From the NCBI RefSeq assembly GCF_000091305.1, contig NC_013929.1, positions 6,820,001 through 6,884,000 of the forward strand: a stretch of 64,000 bases of DNA, written 5' to 3'. The position numbers and the translations under genes are program-made. The DNA is from Streptomyces scabiei 87.22 (GTDB lineage: Bacteria > Actinomycetota > Actinomycetes > Streptomycetales > Streptomycetaceae). The notes beneath the pieces are model-generated. The model ran no database searches and was not told the DNA's origin. It worked only from the letters and a program-made list of their open reading frames with translations. Below are positions 59,054 through 64,000 of this stretch, in pieces. How positions within the stretch are numbered: position 1 is the first letter of the stretch; each line of letters begins with the position of its first letter.

Positions 59054-61801
59054 GTGTCGGAAAACAAAGATCCCCACGTAGGCCACGAAGCTCAGAGCGT
59101 TGAGGGCGTGAAGTTTGTTTATGACTTCACCGAAGGCAACAAGGACCTCAAGGACCTCCTCGGCGGCAAGGGCGCGAACCTCGCCGAGATGACCAACCTC
59201 GGTCTCCCCGTGCCTCCCGGCTTCACCATCACCACCGAGGCCTGCAAGGTCTACCTGGACAGCGGCGACGAGCCCCCGGCACTCCGTGACGAGGTCACCG
59301 CCCACCTCGCGGCCCTCGAAGAGCGGATGGGCAAGAAGCTCGGCCAGGCCGACGACCCGCTCCTCGTCTCGGTCCGCTCCGGCGCGAAGTTCTCGATGCC
59401 CGGAATGATGGACACGGTCCTCAACATCGGCCTCTCCGACAAGTCGGTCCAGGGGCTCGCCCGGCAGGCCGGCGACGACCGCTTCGCCTGGGACTCCTAC
59501 CGCCGCCTCATCCAGATGTTCGGCAAGACGGTGCTCGGTGTCGACGGCGACCTCTTCGAGGAGGCGCTGGAGGCGGCCAAGGCGGCCAAGAAGGTCACGG
59601 TCGACACGGAACTGGAGGCGGCCGACCTCAAGAAGCTCGTCACCAAGTTCAAGAAGATCGTCAAGACCGAGGCCGGCCGGGACTTCCCGCAGGACCCGCG
59701 CGAGCAGATGGACCTCGCCATCCACGCGGTCTTCGACTCCTGGAACACCGACCGCGCCAAGCTCTACCGCCGCCAGGAGCGCATCCCCGGCGACCTCGGC
59801 ACGGCCGTCAACGTCTGCTCGATGGTCTTCGGCAACCTGGGCCCCGACTCCGGCACGGGTGTCGCCTTCACCCGCGACCCCGCCTCCGGCCACCAGGGCG
59901 TCTACGGCGACTACCTGCAGAACGCGCAGGGCGAGGACGTGGTGGCGGGCATCCGCAACACCGTCCCGCTGGCGGAGCTGGAGGCCATCGACAAGAAGTC
60001 GTACGACCAGCTGATGCAGATCATGGAGACCCTGGAGAACCACTACAAGGATCTCTGCGACATCGAGTTCACCATCGAGCGCGGCCAGCTGTGGATGCTG
60101 CAGACGCGCGTGGGCAAGCGGACCGCCGGCGCGGCCTTCCGCATCGCCACGCAACTCGTCGACCAGGGCCTGATCGACGAGGCGGAGGCCCTGCAGCGGG
60201 TGACGGGCGCTCAGCTCGCGCAGCTGATGTTCCCCCGCTTCGACGAGGACGCGAAGGTCGCGCAGGTCGGCCGCGGCATCGCCGCCTCCCCGGGCGCGGC
60301 GGTCGGCAAGGCGGTCTTCGACTCGTACACGGCCGTGAAGTGGTCGCGTTCGGGCGAGAAGGTCATCCTGGTCCGCCGTGAGACCAACCCCGACGACCTC
60401 GACGGCATGATCGCGGCCGAGGGCATCCTCACCTCGCGCGGCGGCAAGACCTCCCACGCGGCCGTGGTCGCGCGCGGCATGGGCAAGACGTGTGTGTGCG
60501 GCGCGGAGGAGCTGGAGGTCGACACCAAGCGGAGGCGGATGACCGTCCCCGGCGGCCATGTGGTGGAGGAGGGCGACCTCATCTCCATCGACGGCTCGTC
60601 CGGCAAGGTCTACCTGGGTGAGGTCCCGGTCGTCCCCTCCCCGGTCGTCGAGTACTTCGAGGGCCGCATGCACGCCGGCGCCAACGACGCCGACGAACTG
60701 GTCGAGGCCGTCCACCGGATCATGGCCTTCGCGGACCGTAAGCGTCGGCTCCGGGTCCGCGCCAACGCCGACAACGCCGAGGACGCGCTGCGCGCCCGTC
60801 GCTTCGGCGCCCAGGGCATCGGCCTGTGCCGTACGGAGCACATGTTCCTCGGTGACCGCCGCGAGCTGGTCGAGCGGCTGATCCTGGCCGACACGGAGGC
60901 CGTGCGCGAGGAGTCCCTGAAGGCGCTGCTCCCGCTCCAGAAGAAGGACTTCGTCGAACTCTTCTCCGCGATGGACGGCCTGCCGGTGACGGTCCGTCTC
61001 CTCGACCCCCCGCTGCACGAGTTCCTCCCCGACATCACCGAGCTGTCGGTCCGCGTGGCTCTCGCGGAGTCCCGCCAGGAGCCCCACGAGAACGAACTCC
61101 GTCTTCTCCAGGCCGTCCACCGCCTGCACGAGCAGAACCCGATGCTGGGTCTGCGCGGCGTACGTCTCGGCCTGGTGATCCCCGGCCTGTTCACGATGCA
61201 GGTCCGCGCCATCGCCGAGGCGGCCGCCGAGCGCAAGAACGCCAAGGGCGACCCGCGCGCCGAGATCATGATCCCGCTCGTCGGCACGGTCCAGGAGCTG
61301 GAGATCGTCCGCGAGGAGGCGGACGCGGTGATCGCGGAGGTCGAGGCGGCGACGGGCGTGTCCCTGAAGCTGTCGATCGGCACGATGATCGAACTGCCGC
61401 GCGCCGCCCTCACGGCCGGTCAGATCGCGGAGGCGGCGGAGTTCTTCTCCTTCGGCACGAACGACCTGACGCAGACGGTGTGGGGCTTCAGCCGCGACGA
61501 CGTGGAGGCGTCCTTCTTCACGGCGTACCTGGAGAAGGGCATCTTCGGTGTCAGCCCGTTCGAGACGATCGACAAGGACGGTGTCGGCTCCCTGGTGAAG
61601 CTGGCGGCGGAGGCGGGCCGGGCGACCCGCCCCGACCTCAAGCTCGGCGTCTGCGGTGAGCACGGCGGTGACCCGGAGTCCGTCCACTTCTTCCACGAGG
61701 TGGGCCTCGACTACGTCTCCTGCTCCCCCTTCCGTATCCCGGTGGCCCGCCTGGAGGCCGGGCGCGCGGCGTCGCAGTCGATCGGCAGCGACCACCGCTG
61801 A
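59054..61801 (+). CDS. ppdK: Pyruvate, phosphate dikinase
   Basis: The 915-residue enzyme interconverts pyruvate, ATP and Pi with phosphoenolpyruvate, AMP and PPi. The order is an N-terminal ATP-grasp domain (LLGGKGANLAEMTNLGLPVPPGFTIT; RSGAKFSMPGMMDTVLNIG), the phosphohistidine domain GGKTSHAAVVARGMGKTCV (catalytic His near 475) and a C-terminal PEP barrel (GLCRTEHMF; CGEHGGD with the catalytic Cys). The GTG start has AAGGAG nine bases upstream. It is likely regulated through the symmetrical sites upstream. A 15-bp terminator follows. Confidence 0.96.
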   Translation: MSENKDPHVGHEAQSVEGVKFVYDFTEGNKDLKDLLGGKGANLAEMTNLGLPVPPGFTITTEACKVYLDSGDEPPALRDEVTAHLAALEERMGKKLGQADDPLLVSVRSGAKFSMPGMMDTVLNIGLSDKSVQGLARQAGDDRFAWDSYRRLIQMFGKTVLGVDGDLFEEALEAAKAAKKVTVDTELEAADLKKLVTKFKKIVKTEAGRDFPQDPREQMDLAIHAVFDSWNTDRAKLYRRQERIPGDLGTAVNVCSMVFGNLGPDSGTGVAFTRDPASGHQGVYGDYLQNAQGEDVVAGIRNTVPLAELEAIDKKSYDQLMQIMETLENHYKDLCDIEFTIERGQLWMLQTRVGKRTAGAAFRIATQLVDQGLIDEAEALQRVTGAQLAQLMFPRFDEDAKVAQVGRGIAASPGAAVGKAVFDSYTAVKWSRSGEKVILVRRETNPDDLDGMIAAEGILTSRGGKTSHAAVVARGMGKTCVCGAEELEVDTKRRRMTVPGGHVVEEGDLISIDGSSGKVYLGEVPVVPSPVVEYFEGRMHAGANDADELVEAVHRIMAFADRKRRLRVRANADNAEDALRARRFGAQGIGLCRTEHMFLGDRRELVERLILADTEAVREESLKALLPLQKKDFVELFSAMDGLPVTVRLLDPPLHEFLPDITELSVRVALAESRQEPHENELRLLQAVHRLHEQNPMLGLRGVRLGLVIPGLFTMQVRAIAEAAAERKNAKGDPRAEIMIPLVGTVQELEIVREEADAVIAEVEAATGVSLKLSIGTMIELPRAALTAGQIAEAAEFFSFGTNDLTQTVWGFSRDDVEASFFTAYLEKGIFGVSPFETIDKDGVGSLVKLAAEAGRATRPDLKLGVCGEHGGDPESVHFFHEVGLDYVSCSPFRIPVARLEAGRAASQSIGSDHR

Positions 61802-61882
61802 GCCCTGCCGGGCACAGACCCCGGAACCACCGCTCGTCCCCGACCGACCCTCACCGATGGGCGGCGGTTCCGGACCACGAAG

Positions 61883-61918
61883 AAAGGGCGGCACCCCGTG
61901 CGGGGGGTGCCGCCCTTT
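61883..61918 (+). terminator. 15-bp terminator of ppdK
   Basis: AAAGGGCGGCACCCC (61883-61897) pairs perfectly with 61904-61918 over GTGCGG and ends in CCCTTTCGGTT. Confidence 0.88.
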
Positions 61919-62055
61919 CGGTTGCGCGGGGGCGTGCTCCAAGATCACCTGTTTCAGTGGTGATTGAGTAGATCGATCGTTTCTGTGCGAAGTTGCGACG
62001 TTACAGTCCGTGGTTACTGGTGGCTGGTGAGCTGCTGATGATCACGGAGGTGCGT

Positions 62056-62475
62056 ATGAAGAAGGCGATGGCCGGGTTGGTGGCGGTCGGACTGATCCTC
62101 TCGGGTGCGGGGGCCGCGCTCGCGGCGCAGAAGGGGTCGATCCCGCAGCTCAGGTCGGACGGTGTCCAATTCGACGACGGGAAGTACAAGTTCAACCCTC
62201 CCGGTACAGATCACGGTTCATTCGAGTGGGCCGGCGAGCTCACGGACGCGTATCCGCGAGACGGCCACAACGTGTACGTGCAGGTCGCTGTCGAAGGGCA
62301 CGGATGGGCCCGGTACTACGGGAGGCAGCGCAGCACGGTGAGCATGCGCCACTCGGACTGGAGCGGAGCGCAGCAGTACACGGACAACGCGAAGTTCCGG
62401 GTGTGCCGTGACCGGGGTTCCCTGCGGCCCGACAACTGCTCGCCCACCAAGTACTTCTCGTACACGCTCCGCTGA
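62056..62475 (+). CDS. Small secreted protein
   Basis: The 139-residue protein has a signal peptide (MKKAMAGLVAVGLILSGAGA, cut after AALAA). The mature part of about 115 residues is rich in aromatic and charged residues (EGHGWARYYGRQRSTVSMRHSDWSG), with two cysteines near the end (FRVCRDRGSLRPDNCS) that may form a disulfide. It looks like a small beta-sandwich secreted protein. Function unknown. GGAGG lies six bases before the ATG. Codon use is less GC3-rich than in the core genes. Confidence 0.82.
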   Translation: MKKAMAGLVAVGLILSGAGAALAAQKGSIPQLRSDGVQFDDGKYKFNPPGTDHGSFEWAGELTDAYPRDGHNVYVQVAVEGHGWARYYGRQRSTVSMRHSDWSGAQQYTDNAKFRVCRDRGSLRPDNCSPTKYFSYTLR

Positions 62476-62491
62476 GTCAGCCGGCATCCAC

Positions 62492-62526
62492 AGCCCAGGC
62501 GCCGTCGCCTGGGCTCGTGCTCTTCT
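62492..62526 (+). terminator. Terminator of the secreted-protein gene
   Basis: AGCCCAGGCG (62492-62501) pairs perfectly with CGCCTGGGCT (62506-62515) over CCGT, followed by CGTGCTCTTCTT. Confidence 0.85.
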
Positions 62527-62538
62527 TAGGGGAATGAG

Positions 62539-63225
62539 ATCAAGACATCAGAAGTCCTGTGTGCCAAGGGAGTCGACCTTCTCTACGGTGAGACTCCCGC
62601 AGTCAGGAACGCCGAGATCACCCTGAGCCGCGGGGAGGTCGTAGCGATCACCGGGCAGAGCGGTTCGGGAAAGTCCTCCCTGCTGTACTGCCTGGCCGGG
62701 GTGTTGCCGGTGGCCCGTGGCGAGGTCAGGTTCGAGGGCCGCTTGCTCGCCGATCTCGACGACGAGGAGTTGAGCGAACTACGGCGGGAACGGTTCGGGT
62801 TCGTCTTCCAGTACGGCGAACTTCTGCCCGAGCTGACAGTGGAGGAGAACACCGCGCTGCCCTTGCGACTCGCCGGACAGCGCAAGAAGGAAGCCCATGC
62901 CGCCGCCGGGGAGGTGCTCGGCCGACTTGGACTCGCTGATCTGCGCGAGCGACGGCCTTCCCAAGTCTCCGGGGGGCAGAGCCAGCGGATCGCCGTGGCT
63001 CGCGCGCTGGTGCACCGCCCTGCCGTGGTCTTCGCGGACGAGCCGACGGGGTCGCTCGACAGCTCCAATGCCACAGCCGTTCTCGACGAGTTCCTGACCC
63101 TCGCTCGCTCGCAGGGGACCGCGGTGGTGCTGGTGACTCACGACTCCGAGGTCGCGGACCGGGCGGACAGCCGCTACACGATGCGCGACGGCACCCTCTC
63201 GGCTCAGGTGCGGGAGGTGTCGTGA
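62539..63225 (+). CDS. ABC transporter ATP-binding protein (LolD/MacB type), no canonical start codon
   Basis: The frame encodes a complete MacB/LolD-type ATPase: Walker A TGQSGSGKSS, Q-loop region FVFQYGELLPELTV, signature VSGGQSQRIAV, Walker B VVFADEPTGSLDS and H-loop VLVTHDSEVADR. The part needed for the family N-terminus (SEVLCAKGVDLLYGETPAVRN) has no ATG, GTG or TTG: after the TAG at 62527 the frame offers only ATC at 62539 (AGGGG six bases upstream) or CTG at 62557. The ATG at 62534 is one frame off. The GTG at 62701 would delete Walker A. So it either uses a rare start or carries a one-base shift. It overlaps the permease gene by GTGA. Confidence 0.7.
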   Translation: MKTSEVLCAKGVDLLYGETPAVRNAEITLSRGEVVAITGQSGSGKSSLLYCLAGVLPVARGEVRFEGRLLADLDDEELSELRRERFGFVFQYGELLPELTVEENTALPLRLAGQRKKEAHAAAGEVLGRLGLADLRERRPSQVSGGQSQRIAVARALVHRPAVVFADEPTGSLDSSNATAVLDEFLTLARSQGTAVVLVTHDSEVADRADSRYTMRDGTLSAQVREVS

Positions 63226-64000
63226 GGGAACTCCTGCTGGGGTTGCGGCTGTTGATGGGAGCGGGGCGCGGCAGCCGAGTGCGCTTCCTGCTCATGGTCG
63301 CGGGGAGTGCCATCGGGGTGAGCTGTCTGGCCATGGTTCTGACGATCCCGGGGATTCTGGCTGCGCAGGACGGACGCAAGGCGGCACGGGAGCCGGATTG
63401 TGTCACTGACCCGTACCGATTCGCCTGCGTCGTACCTGCGGGTGGCTCCTCCCAGCTCACCAGGACCGACCCCTACGCCGGGGAACCCCTCACCCGGGTC
63501 TTTCTGGACCGAGGGGAGAAGCCTGTCGAGCCACCGCCGGGCCTGCCCGAACTTCCCGGCCCGGGCGAACTGTTCGTCTCGCCGCGGCTGAGTGAGATCC
63601 TGCGCCGGGAGCCTGACCTGGCTCAGATCCTGCCCGGTGAACAGCGAGGTGTCATCGGCGCCGAAGGGCTCGCGCATCCCGACGAGCTGTACGCGTATGT
63701 CGGCGTCACACGGGACGAACTGGAGGGCGGCGGCAACCCCGTGGGGTTCTTCGGTAGTGAGTTCACCGGCTCGCCCACGGTGGACCCGTCTACTCTCGAC
63801 ATCGTCCGTTTCACCCAGGCCAGTGTCGTCCTCCTGCCCTTGGCCGTGTTCCTCTCCGTGTGCGCACGGCTCTCCGCAGCCGCTCGTACCAGGCGACTTG
63901 CCGCGTTGCGACTCCTGGGACTGAGCAGGAAAGGCACTCAGCGAGTCAACGCCGCCGAGACGGTCGCGGCAGCCTCGCTGGGCGCCGTGCTCGGTCTCGG
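63222..64000 (+). CDS. ABC transporter permease (FtsX/MacB type), 3' end beyond window
   Basis: The frame is open from GTG 63222 to the window end (259 codons). It has an N-terminal membrane helix (RFLLMVAGSAIGVSCLAMVLTIPGILAA, about 22-50), a long extracellular domain (about 55-200) and another helix (ASVVLLPLAVFLSVCARLS, about 204-222) followed by RRLAALRLLGLSRK, the typical FtsX/MacB coupling region. It overlaps the ATPase stop (GTGA). Codon use (many TTG, CTT, GAA, CGA, GTT) is less GC3-biased than core genes, a sign of recent acquisition. Confidence 0.85.
   Translation, partial: MRELLLGLRLLMGAGRGSRVRFLLMVAGSAIGVSCLAMVLTIPGILAAQDGRKAAREPDCVTDPYRFACVVPAGGSSQLTRTDPYAGEPLTRVFLDRGEKPVEPPPGLPELPGPGELFVSPRLSEILRREPDLAQILPGEQRGVIGAEGLAHPDELYAYVGVTRDELEGGGNPVGFFGSEFTGSPTVDPSTLDIVRFTQASVVLLPLAVFLSVCARLSAAARTRRLAALRLLGLSRKGTQRVNAAETVAAASLGAVLGL

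Noticed and set aside
58952..61948. Minus-strand open frame of 998 residues opposite ppdK
   Set aside because: The plus-strand ppdK is complete with all motifs. The antisense frame has the usual low-complexity composition of GC-rich shadows.

Overview
This window is a stretch of high-GC actinobacterial chromosome, almost certainly from Streptomyces. The support is very high third-position GC, many GTG starts, ATGA and GTGA stop/start overlaps, no in-frame TTA codon noticed in the genes read, and gene order familiar from that genus (rsmE, HIT, phoH-ybeY-corC, era, leuA, recO, uppS, zur-znuBCA, glyS, dus, ppdK). Most of it is conserved core chromosome, with accessory genes slotted between the housekeeping blocks.

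Layout. 1-8.3 kb: end of a nitronate monooxygenase, rsmE, a VOC protein, a lipoprotein, a tricorn-type protease, a HIT protein, RNase Z and an adenosine/adenine deaminase. 8.4-13 kb: a PfkB sugar kinase and a glucarate catabolic pair (kdgD-gudD) divergent from an IclR regulator. 13-21.7 kb: phoH-ybeY-corC-yjbR, a degenerate cytidine-deaminase-like gene, a small secreted protein, an amtB-glnK pair with a GlnR-type box, era, and a VOC gene behind a sharp palindrome. 21.7-28 kb: a secreted protein-arginine deiminase, a GH1 beta-glucosidase with an MFS porter, and an M4 protease with an emfourin-like inhibitor. 28-37 kb: leuA with a leucine leader peptide, a TerB-like protein, a DapA-family lyase, a tyrosine phosphatase, a VanX-type dipeptidase and a large AfsR-like regulator. 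37-45 kb: recO (with a decayed copy of its own 5' end just upstream), uppS, the zinc uptake operon with zur, and glyS. 45-53.5 kb: accessory genes, including a divergent VOC/CGNR pair whose start codons share one palindrome, two MFS exporters and an XRE regulator, ending in dus. 53.5-61.8 kb: a two-gene glycoside hydrolase operon, a ROK regulator and ppdK. 61.9-64 kb: a segment with visibly lower GC3 holding a secreted protein and an ABC transporter cut by the window edge.

Regulation is unusually readable. At least ten genes have a -10-like hexamer six or seven bases before the start codon, which predicts leaderless mRNAs and fixes several starts. Candidate operators can be read for Zur, GlnR, the ROK regulator, the CGNR/VOC pair, the XRE/MFS pair and ppdK. 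Strong hairpins follow the small secreted gene, era, leuA, ppdK, the deiminase and the 62-kb secreted gene. A dispersed intergenic repeat with core GGGGCGCGGGGAACTGCGCG occurs at six loci outside genes, with a tandem variant at a seventh.

No rRNA, tRNA, CRISPR array, transposase, integrase or phage gene was seen. The best candidates for new biology are the secreted vertebrate-type arginine deiminase, the symmetric leaderless VOC/CGNR promoter, the second-site GlnR-type amtB-glnK pair without glnD, the recO 5' duplication, and the ABC ATPase with no canonical start codon.
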